Source of the DNA: Lactobacillus sp. HBUAS51381
GTDB taxonomy: Bacteria > Bacillota > Bacilli > Lactobacillales > Lactobacillaceae
DNA length: 64,000 nt
Direction of reading: 5' to 3'
Assembly: GCF_012641095.1 (NCBI RefSeq)
Contig: NZ_JAAVSC010000010.1
Location: 1-64,000 of the forward strand
Shown here: positions 1-8,733 of the stretch, piece by piece
Position numbering within the stretch: the first letter of the stretch is position 1
How the letters are laid out: each line of letters opens with the position of its first letter
Translations under genes and position numbers: made by a program
The notes under the pieces: generated by a model
Databases searched by the model: none
Told to the model about the DNA's origin: nothing
Seen by the model: the letters and a program-made list of their open reading frames with translations, nothing else

Positions 1-40
1 AAAGGAGCACGGCCTGTCTTCACTACCACTATAAAGTAAT

Positions 41-96
41 AGAGGCATAAGAGCATCCCGTCGGATAACTCTTATGCCTCTAAGCTTAGTATTTTT
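41..96 (+). terminator. Hairpin with downstream T-run at left edge
   Basis: A perfect 13-bp stem (41-53 AGAGGCATAAGAG with 69-81) with a 15-nt loop is followed, after a short gap, by TATTTTTTG at 89-97. It is probably a rho-independent terminator for a plus-strand gene left of the window. The 9-nt gap before the T-run is longer than usual, so it could instead be a structured 3' end or part of the adjacent repeat. Confidence 0.45.
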
Positions 97-99
97 TGT

Positions 100-488
100 G
101 TTGGCAAGAGTGGGACAACAGGCGGTTAACTGGTGAGCATTAACGCTGATAGACGGATAATCCCGCCCTTGGATTATTTGACTATCAGTGTTAAGCGGAA
201 CCAGTTGCCTGTTGGCGCACGTTTCAGCTATGTTGGTGGCAAAACGACAGTGAACTTTCAGCTCAAAGTAAGAAAAAACAGGGCTTTAGCTTTTCCCGTC
301 CTCCCCACCGCATTCCAGGCCAAATTTGACTCACTCACGGCTACACGGGATATAAACATAATTACACAATTATAAGTACAGCGATGCCATCACTTATTTT
401 AATTGATTTACCGGAAACGAACAGACCCGATCCTTCTCAGACCGCAAGCAATCTCCACACCACCGGAATCTCTGACAGCCACAAGTGA
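100..488. repeat. Intergenic structured repeat, copy A (mosaic, partly inverted, degenerate)
   Basis: This is a damaged member of the roughly 440-bp family. Positions 110-220 form a long imperfect hairpin shared only with copy G. Positions 221-330 match the left module of the other copies in reverse complement, ending at CCAAATTTG. From 331 (ACTCACTCACGGCTAC) the sequence runs in the forward sense, and a degenerate right module ends at 488 (ACCGGAATCTCTGACAGCC). About 110 bp with the first two right-module stems is missing. Thus only the left module is flipped. It lies downstream of the D-hydroxyacid dehydrogenase gene, and the stretch 1-652 holds no convincing gene. Confidence 0.75.
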
Positions 489-575
489 CTATTGATGACG
501 CGTTTAATGGCGATGGGCCATGCCAACTGGAGGAATGGCTGGCGTTCACGTACCTTCTTCAACCCTTAGCCAATC

Positions 576-616
576 AAAAAAACGGGACCCGCCCATGTCT
601 GAGCCGATCCCGCCAA
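576..616 (-). terminator. Rho-independent terminator after the hydroxyacid dehydrogenase gene
   Basis: On the minus strand a GC-rich hairpin (GGCGGGAT pairing with GGGTCCCG) is followed directly by TTTTTTT (576-582 on the plus strand). It closes the ureide-associated gene series about 40 nt beyond the stop of the dehydrogenase. Confidence 0.6.
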
Positions 617-652
617 AACTATTCTCTAATCATAATATGAAGGTGGTGTTGC

Positions 653-1612
653 TTAATTCACGATGTGTAATGGTTCTTGTCCCTGATCAACCCGTACGGT
701 ATTCTTGGCAACAATCGCAGCCATGGCGTCCCGCGCTTCTACGGTAGCGTTCCCGACGTGCGGCGTCAGGATTACGTTATCGAGGGCCTTGAAACCATCA
801 TCAACGTTGGGTTCCGCTTCGTAAACATCTAACGCTGCGCCAGCCAATTCGCCAGCCTTCAGCGCTGTGAGCAGAGCCGCCTCGTCAATCACGGGTCCCC
901 GTGCGGCATTAATCAGGTAAGCCGATGACTTCATCTGCTTGAACTGAGGTGCCCCAATCATGTGATGGGTCTGGTCGTTCAATGGGCAGTGCAAGCTCAA
1001 GACATCACTCGTCTTAATCAGCTCATCTAGATTGACAAACTTAGCGCCGAATTGGGCTTCCACTTCTGGATCAAGCCGGGTCCGTTGCGCGTAGATGATG
1101 TTCATGTCAAACGCCTTCATCCGCTTCGCAACGGCTTGTCCAATCTGTCCCATGCCAACAATACCTAACGTCTTACCAGAGAGTTCATGGCCCAAGAAGA
1201 AGAGGGGTGACCAGCCGTCAAAGCCCTTCGTCCGCATCAGCTTATCGCCTTCGACCATCCGGTGTGCCAACGTGATCATCAGCCCGGTCGTCACTTCAGC
1301 GGTGGAGACCGTGGAGACCTCCGGCGTATTGGTGACCGGGATGCCCTTTTGCCGAGCATAGGCGGCATCAATGTTGTTAAAGCCCGCACCGTAGTTGGCA
1401 ATAATCTTCAGGTTCGGATCGGCATCAATCACGTCTCGATCAACCTGCGTTGACAACGGCGTAATCAAATAATCCTTTCCCACAATCCGTTTAACCAATT
1501 CTTCTTTCGTGATTAATCCACTGCCCGTATAGACATCAATCTCCAGCCCAGCTTCTTTCAAAATCGCCAGAGCAGACTGTGGAATTGCTGCAGTTACTAA
1601 AACACTAGCCAT
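653..1612 (-). CDS. D-2-hydroxyacid dehydrogenase (NAD-dependent, glyoxylate/hydroxypyruvate reductase type)
   Basis: The 319-residue protein belongs to the D-isomer-specific 2-hydroxyacid dehydrogenase family, which reduces 2-oxoacids such as pyruvate, glyoxylate or hydroxypyruvate with NAD(P)H in the cytosol. The nucleotide-binding GMGQIG motif lies near residue 150. The catalytic Arg (NAARGP), Glu (DVYEAEP) and His (TPHVGN) are all present. I use the ATG at 1612, which has AAGGAG 8 nt upstream; an in-frame GTG three codons earlier has a poor site. It is the last gene of the ureide-associated series but has its own cre-like site at 1654-1667. An inferred role is re-oxidising NADH made by ureidoglycolate dehydrogenase. 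The substrate cannot be read from sequence, and D-lactate dehydrogenase activity is possible. Confidence 0.85.
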   Translation of the reverse strand: MASVLVTAAIPQSALAILKEAGLEIDVYTGSGLITKEELVKRIVGKDYLITPLSTQVDRDVIDADPNLKIIANYGAGFNNIDAAYARQKGIPVTNTPEVSTVSTAEVTTGLMITLAHRMVEGDKLMRTKGFDGWSPLFFLGHELSGKTLGIVGMGQIGQAVAKRMKAFDMNIIYAQRTRLDPEVEAQFGAKFVNLDELIKTSDVLSLHCPLNDQTHHMIGAPQFKQMKSSAYLINAARGPVIDEAALLTALKAGELAGAALDVYEAEPNVDDGFKALDNVILTPHVGNATVEARDAMAAIVAKNTVRVDQGQEPLHIVN

Positions 1613-1653
1613 AACTGTCACTCCTTCTGCAAGATTTGGGTTTACAACTCTAT

Positions 1654-1667
1654 TGTATACGTTTTCA
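1654..1667 (-). promoter_or_regulatory. cre-like CcpA site upstream of the hydroxyacid dehydrogenase gene
   Basis: The minus strand reads TGAAAACGTATACA, matching the cre consensus TGWAANCGNTNWCA at 13 of 14 positions and extended by AAT. It lies 41 nt upstream of the ATG, so CcpA could block transcription there. Confidence 0.6.
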
Positions 1668-1686
1668 CCAAGTGATGCACGGTCGT

Positions 1687-2445
1687 TTATTGCGCCGTGT
1701 AACCCCCGTCAACCACGAACTCTGAGCCGGTCGCGAACTTGGATTCGTCCGAAGCTAAGTAGACACAGATCCAGGCAATATCGTTGGGTTCGCCGATGTG
1801 GCCCATTGGTGTCTTGGTCCGTGAAGACATTGCGGCTTCGGCCCCTGGCAGATCGTCAACCAATGGCGTCTTGATGTAGCCCGGATGAACGGTGTTAACC
1901 CGAACGTCATAGTCCTTCAACGCGCAATCAACGGCCGCCGACTTGGACATAATCCGTACGCCACCCTTAGAGGCATTGTAAGCCCCCAGATTAGGGTCGC
2001 CGACGAAGCCTTCAATGGATGACATGTTGATGATCGAAGCGCCTAAGTGCTTGTTCTTCATCCGTTGAATTCCCAACCGCGTGCCGTAGAAGACACCGTC
2101 TAGATTAACGGCCAACTGTTGTTTCCATTCTTCCGTGGTGGTGTTTTCGATGCTCTTGTTAACGGCCATCCCCGCGTTGTTTACAATCGTGGTGACGGGG
2201 CCAAAGGCCTTTTCCGTGGCATCAAATAAATCCAACCAGCCCTGTTCATCAGTGGCATCGTGCTGGAAGAATTGAATGACTTCCGGCCCACCGATACTCT
2301 TGGCGGCCTTTTCTCCCACATCAGCATGGCGCCCGGTGATCATGACCTTGCCGCCTTCTTCAACGAACTTATCGGCAACGGCTAAACCAATCCCTAAGGT
2401 TCCTCCCGTAACAATCGCAACTTTTCCATCTAAACGATGACTCAT
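1687..2445 (-). CDS. radH: R-specific short-chain alcohol dehydrogenase (L. brevis RADH type)
   Basis: The 252-residue short-chain dehydrogenase reduces ketones to (R)-alcohols, with NADPH in the characterised L. brevis enzyme. The glycine-rich TGGTLGIG motif, NNAG, the catalytic Ser (INMSS) and the YNASK Tyr/Lys pair are all present. The C-terminus (EFVVDGGYTAQ) matches the Mg-binding tail I recall from L. brevis RADH. Length is identical to that enzyme, and I judge the two closely related. I use the ATG at 2445, preceded by GGAGG; a longer in-frame extension to 2553 lacks a ribosome site. It follows carbamate kinase after a 292-nt gap with its own cre site. Its physiological substrate here is unknown; regenerating NAD(P)+ for the ureide pathway is an inference. 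Confidence 0.9.
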   Translation of the reverse strand: MSHRLDGKVAIVTGGTLGIGLAVADKFVEEGGKVMITGRHADVGEKAAKSIGGPEVIQFFQHDATDEQGWLDLFDATEKAFGPVTTIVNNAGMAVNKSIENTTTEEWKQQLAVNLDGVFYGTRLGIQRMKNKHLGASIINMSSIEGFVGDPNLGAYNASKGGVRIMSKSAAVDCALKDYDVRVNTVHPGYIKTPLVDDLPGAEAAMSSRTKTPMGHIGEPNDIAWICVYLASDESKFATGSEFVVDGGYTAQ

Positions 2446-2551
2446 AGCATTCGACCTCCAGAATTTTAGTGTGGTTGTAAGAACTTTCACAATAAGATTG
2501 CGGCGAAAGTCGAACGCCCCGTCATTTCGACTGGGTCGTTCGACTGCATTC

Positions 2552-2702
2552 AACGATAACGTTGGTGTTCAAGGCTTGTCCCTTGGCCGTTATCGTTTAC
2601 CATGACCCTTCACAACCACACCAACGGGTCAATGCCCGCTCGTGTTCGGCAGTTCGTTGTGTCCGGTTTCACCACAATGACTTACGGTACCTTTTACGTC
2701 AA
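2552..2702 (-). promoter_or_regulatory. Leader and promoter region of radH with cre site and hairpin
   Basis: The gap between carbamate kinase and radH holds a candidate -35 TTGACG (2697-2702) and a weak -10 17 nt on. A cre-like TGAAACCGGACACA (2658-2671, 13 of 14) follows. A 10-bp stem, AACGATAACG (2552-2561) with 2588-2597, lies in the leader. A weaker cre-like site (12 of 14) is at 2476-2489. No terminator follows carbamate kinase, so radH may be both read through to and separately transcribed. Confidence 0.45.
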
Positions 2703-2737
2703 ATCAATCTCTCAAGCTAAGTGATGCTGTGATCACG

Positions 2738-3679
2738 CTAGGCGTAACTAATTCGCGTTCCGGCCTTGCCCTGTAAGGCGAGATCGGCTTCATCCAAGGA
2801 ACAGATGATGGCGGTTCGTCCGGTTTTGGCAAACGCAATCGCCGCTTCGATCTTGGGACCCATACTCCCGACGGCAAACTGACCATCATCGAGATACTTC
2901 TGCGTCTCCTTGACACAAACGTTCTCTAGCTTCTTCTGGTTAGGTTTCCCGTAATTGATATAAACATTGTTGACATCGGTCAGAATCATGAAGATATCGG
3001 CATTCACTTGTTCCGCCAACTTCCGACCCGTACGATCCTTATCAATCACGGCTTCTAACCCCTGTAGCAGGCCATCCTCAGTTTGGTAGACCGGGATTCC
3101 CCCGCCACCACCGGCAATGACAATGATGTTTTGTTCCAACAGATGATTAATCGAATCGACCCCGTGAATCATGGCCGGCATTGGGGAAGGCACCACGCGC
3201 CGGTAGCCCCGACCCGCGTCTTCCTTCATAATCCAGCCCTTATCCGCCTTTAATTTCTCGGCTTCCTCTTCGGTGTAGAACACACCGATCGGCTTGCTGG
3301 GGTCCTTAAATGCGGGGTCGTCACGGTCAACTTCCACCTCGGTGAGCAGTGTCGCCACATTTGCCGAGGATTGATTCTGCCGCAACGTGTTCTTCAAACT
3401 TTGCTCCAACATGTAGCCAATGAAGCCCTGGGACTCGCCATTACAAGCGTCCAGTGGGAGCGCGGGCACCGTATGTTTTGCCAGTTCGTTTTGTTGGAGA
3501 ATGTTCCCAACCTGCGGACCGTTACCATGGGTTAACACAATTTCGTAATCCATGGCTTCAATCTTCGCGATTTGTTCCGCACTCTTTTGGACGTTTGCCA
3601 TCTGCACCTCAAACGTTGGATCCTGTTTCGGTTGGAGAATCGCGTTACCACCAACCGCAATAACCACTCTTTTAGCCAT
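2738..3679 (-). CDS. arcC: Carbamate kinase (ureide pathway)
   Basis: The 313-residue amino acid kinase converts carbamoyl phosphate and ADP to ATP, CO2 and ammonia. The GGNAI start, [18 protein letters not shown] and DKDRTGRKLA motifs are those of carbamate kinase. It directly follows the three oxamate carbamoyltransferase genes, so it should harvest the carbamoyl phosphate released from oxalurate. The start is the ATG at 3679, behind GAAAGGGGG; the longer frame to 3715 overlaps the preceding gene without a site. A second carbamate kinase gene at 42316-43242 is clearly diverged from it and belongs to an ornithine carbamoyltransferase unit. Confidence 0.93.
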   Translation of the reverse strand: MAKRVVIAVGGNAILQPKQDPTFEVQMANVQKSAEQIAKIEAMDYEIVLTHGNGPQVGNILQQNELAKHTVPALPLDACNGESQGFIGYMLEQSLKNTLRQNQSSANVATLLTEVEVDRDDPAFKDPSKPIGVFYTEEEAEKLKADKGWIMKEDAGRGYRRVVPSPMPAMIHGVDSINHLLEQNIIVIAGGGGGIPVYQTEDGLLQGLEAVIDKDRTGRKLAEQVNADIFMILTDVNNVYINYGKPNQKKLENVCVKETQKYLDDGQFAVGSMGPKIEAAIAFAKTGRTAIICSLDEADLALQGKAGTRISYA

Positions 3680-3711
3680 TGGGATATCCCCCTTTCTTCC
3701 GTTTAATCTCA

Positions 3712-4566
3712 TCAATATTTCAAATCAAGGTCGAGATTGACCTGCTTGTAGACCAATGCTGAAACAATCCCTGCCAAGCAATCAATGCCTGACGTATTGC
3801 CATACTCGATGGCTTGTTCCAAAAGATTGTCCAGATTTTCTAAGGGTTCGTTGCCCTTCAAGTACCGCACAATGCCCAGTAATGCGCTACTGAAACGGCG
3901 GCGCAGAGCATAGTAGAGATAACTGCGACCAACATCCGTGGTGTAATTGGCTGTTGCAATCCGCGAGGCAACCGCCGCTCGGAGTTCCTGATGGTTACCA
4001 CTGAGCCAATCAATGAGAATCCAGCCTAACAAGAAGTCATCGCCCGATGGGGTAAGCCCCCTGCCTCTGCCAATGAAGAAGTCGACGCCCCATTGAACGG
4101 TGACGGCATTAGTTAGCCAGGAAGTCTCCTTTTGATACGGCGACGTGGCCATCGTCAAGAAATCCTGAAACGGTTGGTCGAACCCGGTCTGTCGGTCAAT
4201 GTTCCGGCAGTTGGTCAGCAGATACCCCAGCCGGTCTGAACGAATCCCCTCGGTCAGTAAGTCTGCCCGGAACGTCTCGGTAATCTTGAGCTGCCAAGTC
4301 TCTTGGTAGGTCTCGATATAAAAGGCGTCATCGTGGAATTCAACTTTGCGGGTATCTCGAATTTGACGCAATAAATCGGTAAAATCGCGTGGCGGAAGAT
4401 AGAGTCCACCTGGTAAAAGTTTTGAGCGGTCGCTAGTCAGGATCACCAACGGCGTGTGCTGCTTATCTGTTAAATTAAAGGTATGTTCAAAGACGCTGTG
4501 AACATACCACTCTCTATCTTCTAGAGCCAGAAGTACATGGTCACCCAGAACTTCTACTTCACGCAT
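3712..4566 (-). CDS. allH: DUF2877 protein, oxamate carbamoyltransferase subunit AllH (YlbF type)
   Basis: The 284-residue DUF2877 protein corresponds to E. coli YlbF, recently named AllH. It acts with FdrA (AllF) and YlbE (AllG) in splitting oxalurate and phosphate into oxamate and carbamoyl phosphate. The conserved central stretch GRGRGLTPSGDDFLLGW (about residues 160-180) is the recognisable family signature. The start codon directly follows the stop of allG (TAAATG), so the two are translationally coupled. No membrane segment or signal peptide is evident. The assignment rests on the domain and on the fixed gene order F-G-H-carbamate kinase; the individual role of this subunit is not clear from sequence. 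Confidence 0.85.
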   Translation of the reverse strand: MREVEVLGDHVLLALEDREWYVHSVFEHTFNLTDKQHTPLVILTSDRSKLLPGGLYLPPRDFTDLLRQIRDTRKVEFHDDAFYIETYQETWQLKITETFRADLLTEGIRSDRLGYLLTNCRNIDRQTGFDQPFQDFLTMATSPYQKETSWLTNAVTVQWGVDFFIGRGRGLTPSGDDFLLGWILIDWLSGNHQELRAAVASRIATANYTTDVGRSYLYYALRRRFSSALLGIVRYLKGNEPLENLDNLLEQAIEYGNTSGIDCLAGIVSALVYKQVNLDLDLKY

Positions 4567-5829
4567 TTATTCCTCAAAACCTAACTTCTTCGCATAAGCC
4601 AGGACAGCTTTTTCGAAGGCTTCCATCGGTGGATTAACGGTTCCAGCCCCGATTTGTCCTAGACCAGCTTTTTTGTTGGCAATCCCGGTATTAATCACTG
4701 GGAGAATGCCCGTTTCAACAACCTTCCGTGCATCAATCCCGATAGAAATCCCGCGGAAGTCCCAAGTTGGGATTGGGAAATTTGGATTGGAAGCCGTGGT
4801 AATCTCGGTCATGTCCTCACTGGTGTGCAGGGCATCGAAGAATCCACCCGTCCCGACGAACCGCGTAACGGCCGGTGCGGCGATCATGGCGAACCCACCA
4901 ACCCCAAACGTTTCGGTAATCGCACTGTCACCCATATCAGGTGAGGCATCGTCTTCGGAGAATCCGGAGAAGTACAGGCCGTGTGGCGTGTTAACGGGAC
5001 CCGTGAACCATTCGTCCCCCATCCCGGCAATCCGGATACCAAATTCGTAACCGTTCCGGCACATCGCCGTAACGATCGTCCCTTCCTGAATCTGACGAGC
5101 GCCATCCATCACGGATTTGGCGGAGGCCATCATGATGTTCAAGAAGAACTGATCCGTGTCGGCCAAGAATTGAATAACATCTTCCTTGTCCTTTTGATCA
5201 ATGTCCAAGGCCACAATGCTTGGAGACATTTCCTTTAAGAAGGCCAGTGAAGCGGCAATGTTCCGTTGGTGGAATTCATCCCCCATGGCAATGGCTTTCG
5301 CGATTAAAACGTTTACATTCAACGGTTCGCGCGTTTGTAGCGCCTTGCTCAAGACTGGTCCTAAAACATCACGCATCCAGCGCAACCGATCAATTACTTC
5401 CGGACCGTTGGCACCGAACCGCAGAACGGCACCGATCCCTTCGTTCATCGTGCAGTAAGCACGGTTCCCGTCCGTCCGGTTCTCAACGACAACCAGTGGC
5501 ATGTGAGCTGAGGTAATCCCGCCCATTGGACCAACGGCATCGACGTGGTGACAAGGAATGAGAGTGACTTCGCCGCTTTCCATGAGTTTGCGCGCGTCAT
5601 CTTCATTATCTGCCCACCCTTCGAACAGGGCCGCCCCAATGCAGGCACCTTGGACGGGGTCAATCATCTTATCGTAGGTGATTGGTGGACCGGCGTGAAG
5701 CAAGACCTTACCGTGTTTGAATTCATCAATAACATCCATTGCGGGGACAACATCCAATAGGAATGGTGAACCGGCAATAATTTTGGAGACGACCGCCTGA
5801 TTGGCTTCGTCTATACTTTTATAAACCAT
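4567..5829 (-). CDS. allG: DUF1116 protein, oxamate carbamoyltransferase subunit AllG (YlbE type)
   Basis: The 420-residue DUF1116 protein is homologous to E. coli YlbE (AllG), a subunit of the three-part oxamate carbamoyltransferase. Recognisable conserved stretches are VLLHAGPPITYDKMIDP near residue 40, PCHHVDAVGPMGGITS near residue 92, and CRNGYEFGIRIAG near residue 255. The gene starts 3 nt after the stop of the FdrA gene and ends against the start of allH. That tight packing supports one complex with balanced subunits. The likely start is the ATG at 5829, with GGGGTG upstream. It is cytosolic, with no transmembrane segment seen. Confidence 0.87.
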   Translation of the reverse strand: MVYKSIDEANQAVVSKIIAGSPFLLDVVPAMDVIDEFKHGKVLLHAGPPITYDKMIDPVQGACIGAALFEGWADNEDDARKLMESGEVTLIPCHHVDAVGPMGGITSAHMPLVVVENRTDGNRAYCTMNEGIGAVLRFGANGPEVIDRLRWMRDVLGPVLSKALQTREPLNVNVLIAKAIAMGDEFHQRNIAASLAFLKEMSPSIVALDIDQKDKEDVIQFLADTDQFFLNIMMASAKSVMDGARQIQEGTIVTAMCRNGYEFGIRIAGMGDEWFTGPVNTPHGLYFSGFSEDDASPDMGDSAITETFGVGGFAMIAAPAVTRFVGTGGFFDALHTSEDMTEITTASNPNFPIPTWDFRGISIGIDARKVVETGILPVINTGIANKKAGLGQIGAGTVNPPMEAFEKAVLAYAKKLGFEE

Positions 5830-5832
5830 TCA

Positions 5833-7599
5833 TTACACCCCTACTTTCAAATCAACTTTACTGAGGAACAAGAGGGCCTTTTGCAGCTCAACGTTCCCAC
5901 CGGCGATTGGCTTCCAGTCAAACTGGACAGCACTCCCGCCACTTTCATTAATCGCATCGGCAAAGCTTTCCAGACCAATGTTTAGGAACCGCGTGGCCGT
6001 CAGCATTTCCTTTAATCTGTCAGAAACCGCTGGCATCTGCACATGCGATGGCTTTTCTGGAAGGATTGGTAGCGGCTTTTCTTCTACTGGATGACCCACA
6101 ATGGCTAAGGCGGTCTTCACCGCTTGGGCGTTATTCTCACAGAGAATCACTCCAGCCGATTCCAACGTCTTCTGTTGTTGGCTGTAGTCTTGGGGATCCA
6201 TGTCCGTCCCAACAATGGTGGCAATGACTGGTAATTCACGACCCTCGGCCTTGGCATCCGCCTTGACCTTGATGATCGTATCCTTCAAGTCACCGGCCAT
6301 GTCATCGGTTGTCCCGTATCCCAGCACGATATCCAACAGAATTGCGGCCGTTTCGGGATCTTGTCCCGCCGAAACCATCATTTCCTTACGCTTCGTGGCA
6401 TCAATCATCGGGTGTGGTCGGCCTTGCGTGAAGACATCGTCCCCGAGGTCGAGAACTTCGTAGCCGTCCTTCTTCAGGATTGACCCATCCACGCCGTTTT
6501 CGGCATGGAGACCCAGCGTGTTGTTCATCAAGGTTGCGGCCTCATAAGCCAACGTCCCACCGGAGTAGTAGCCCTTAATGTACTTTTGTTGCGGTTGAAG
6601 CTTCACATCAGGAACCTTCACGGCAACGTCTTCGTTTCCGGTTGGTTCTTGACCATGGAGCAAGCCGACCGCAATCTTCGCCGTTTCTTCCAACGTGTAA
6701 GCCCGGTAGAGGCCCTTTTCGTGGGCTTCTGGCTTTTCACCTAAGAAGATGGCAACGACTGGCTTCTTGGCTGCCCGTAACAGGTCGACCGCGTCATCGC
6801 GGACTTCCTTTGCAGGCGGCTTGGAAATGGCCACAATCACCTTAACGTCTGGATCTTGGTCCAGTAAGGCAATGCTGTCCTTGAACGTAATCCCTTGAAC
6901 CTGGGCCTTTAGGTCACGACCACCGGTTCCGATCGCGTTAGTGACCCCTTCACCCATCTTGTGGATGATGGCGGTGACTTCTTGAATCCCAGTCCCAGAG
7001 GCACCGACGATTCCGATACTGCCCTTGCGAACCCGGTTGGCGAAGGCTAGCGGTAACCCGTTGGCAATCCCGGTCCCACAGTCAGGGCCCATCAACAGCA
7101 AGCCCTTTTCATGGGCCGTCTGCTTCAGGCGGGCTTCATCTTCAATCGTGACGTTATCACTGAAACAGAAGACGTTTTTACCCGCATCGAGAGCTTTCTC
7201 GACTTCACTGGCGGCGTAAACGCCGGGTACGGAAATCAAGGCAACGGGGGCGTCCTTGGCAACTTCTAGCGCCTTGTCCCAGGTCTTAACCCGTTCCTCA
7301 CCGCTGTTCTCGTCGTCATTTCCACTGGATTGTTCATCCAGGTAAGTCTTGGCTTTCTTGACCACGTCATCGATTAAATCCTCATTGTCAACATCGAGAA
7401 CGATGACCATGTCGTTAGGTGTTGCCGCTTCCAATTCATCGGTTGCGAGGCCACCCGTCTTAAAGATATCTTTGTTAGCAGGGGTTCCCATCATGACCTG
7501 TACATTGTTGACGCCATCCAGGGTTTCCAGATAGTTGGTCAACAGCATGAGCACGATGGAGTCCTGATAACTATTCTTTTCAATCACTGTGTGCAGCAT
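5833..7599 (-). CDS. allF: FdrA/AllF, acyl-CoA-synthetase-like subunit of oxamate carbamoyltransferase
   Basis: The 588-residue FdrA-family protein resembles the alpha subunit of succinyl-CoA synthetase. A CoA-binding-like region contains SIGIVGASGTGIQEV near residue 195 and GTGGRDLKAQVQG near residue 225. A ligase-like second half begins near residue 340. In E. coli, fdrA with ylbE and ylbF is needed to turn oxalurate into oxamate plus carbamoyl phosphate. It is somewhat longer than the E. coli protein (about 555 residues); residues 92-104 form an acidic, low-complexity linker that may explain part of the difference. It lies 27 nt after allD and directly before allG, allH and carbamate kinase. 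Confidence 0.88.
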   Translation of the reverse strand: MLHTVIEKNSYQDSIVLMLLTNYLETLDGVNNVQVMMGTPANKDIFKTGGLATDELEAATPNDMVIVLDVDNEDLIDDVVKKAKTYLDEQSSGNDDENSGEERVKTWDKALEVAKDAPVALISVPGVYAASEVEKALDAGKNVFCFSDNVTIEDEARLKQTAHEKGLLLMGPDCGTGIANGLPLAFANRVRKGSIGIVGASGTGIQEVTAIIHKMGEGVTNAIGTGGRDLKAQVQGITFKDSIALLDQDPDVKVIVAISKPPAKEVRDDAVDLLRAAKKPVVAIFLGEKPEAHEKGLYRAYTLEETAKIAVGLLHGQEPTGNEDVAVKVPDVKLQPQQKYIKGYYSGGTLAYEAATLMNNTLGLHAENGVDGSILKKDGYEVLDLGDDVFTQGRPHPMIDATKRKEMMVSAGQDPETAAILLDIVLGYGTTDDMAGDLKDTIIKVKADAKAEGRELPVIATIVGTDMDPQDYSQQQKTLESAGVILCENNAQAVKTALAIVGHPVEEKPLPILPEKPSHVQMPAVSDRLKEMLTATRFLNIGLESFADAINESGGSAVQFDWKPIAGGNVELQKALLFLSKVDLKVGV

Positions 7600-7626
7600 A
7601 TAGTTATCAACTCTCTTTCGTTAAAA

Positions 7627-8694
7627 TTATTCGGCGAAGGCACCTTGCCCATTGTACTTATCAAAGTGAACCGTATCGCTCTTCAGGTAATCGTAAATTT
7701 CAGTAGCCACTTCGATGCCGTCCTTCATCGCTTTCTTCCGGCGAATCTGGCTGCGTTCACCTGGCAGGTAAACTTGATCGAAGCCCTTGGCTGGTTTCAT
7801 TTCATGAAGTTCTTCGGTCATCTGTTGCACTTGCTTAGCAAAGGCATCAGGATCCGTGAACTTCTTCGGATCAATCAAGATGTAGAATTGACCGAGGTTC
7901 CGCTTTTCCGTCAGGTCGGCGTACATGGAAGAAACGTGCTTCCCAAATGGCAGACCCAGCAGTGAACCGGCAACGACGTCAACCAGCATCATCAAGCCGT
8001 AGCCCTTAGGCCCAGCGATTGGGAGTAAGCCGCGAACGTCGTGTGGATTCGTGGTTGGATCCCCGTTGCCGTCAACGGCCCAGGTATCCGGAATGGACCG
8101 GTTCTTTGACCGAGCATCCAGCACTTTGCCCCAGGCTTGAACCGTGGTGGCCATATCGAAGACCAGGGGTTCGCCGCTTGAACGTGGCGCAGAAAAGGCA
8201 ATTGGGTTGGTTCCGAAGTAGTTTTCACTACCGCCGTAAGGTACCACCATAGGGTCGGATTGGCACATCGCAATGGCAACCAAACCTTCTTCAGCGGCCC
8301 GCTTCACATAGTAGGACAACATCCCACTGTGACCGGTCTTTTCGACACCCACAACGGCCGTCCCAGATTCCTTGGCCATGTCGATGGCGTAGGTTAAGGC
8401 TTCGTTGCAGACGTATTGGCCCATTCCGTTGTCACAGTGGACGACCCCGGTAGACGTCCCCGTCTTTTCAAATTGGATGTTCGGGTTGAGGTTAACGCCC
8501 CCCTTAGCAATCCGTTCGGCATAGTAGGCTACCCGCACGGTCCCGTGGGAGTGGATCCCACAGGCATCGGCGTAGGTCAGGTGCCGGGCCGTTTCTTCGG
8601 CAGGTTCTTTAGGCAATCCGGCGGCGATAAACTTGTTCATCATCAAATCTTGTAATTCTTGCGCTTCAACTAGCGTAATTCCTGAATCTGACAT
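7627..8694 (-). CDS. allD: Ureidoglycolate dehydrogenase
   Basis: The 355-residue type-2 malate/L-lactate dehydrogenase-family enzyme oxidises (S)-ureidoglycolate to oxalurate with NAD(P)+. Family hallmarks include CGIHSHGTVRV near residue 50, VGVEKTGHSGM (the catalytic His) near residue 120, and GTNPIAFSAPR near residue 170. Length matches E. coli AllD (about 349). The ATG at 8694 is preceded by GGAGGG at good spacing. The gene lies between allE and the oxamate carbamoyltransferase genes, exactly between the steps it connects. The choice of ureidoglycolate over malate or lactate rests on this context. Its NAD(P)H output is the pathway's redox burden. Confidence 0.92.
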   Translation of the reverse strand: MSDSGITLVEAQELQDLMMNKFIAAGLPKEPAEETARHLTYADACGIHSHGTVRVAYYAERIAKGGVNLNPNIQFEKTGTSTGVVHCDNGMGQYVCNEALTYAIDMAKESGTAVVGVEKTGHSGMLSYYVKRAAEEGLVAIAMCQSDPMVVPYGGSENYFGTNPIAFSAPRSSGEPLVFDMATTVQAWGKVLDARSKNRSIPDTWAVDGNGDPTTNPHDVRGLLPIAGPKGYGLMMLVDVVAGSLLGLPFGKHVSSMYADLTEKRNLGQFYILIDPKKFTDPDAFAKQVQQMTEELHEMKPAKGFDQVYLPGERSQIRRKKAMKDGIEVATEIYDYLKSDTVHFDKYNGQGAFAE

Positions 8695-8733
8695 ATGCTG
8701 TCCCTCCGAGTCTAGTGTGTGTGTTGTCGTGTG

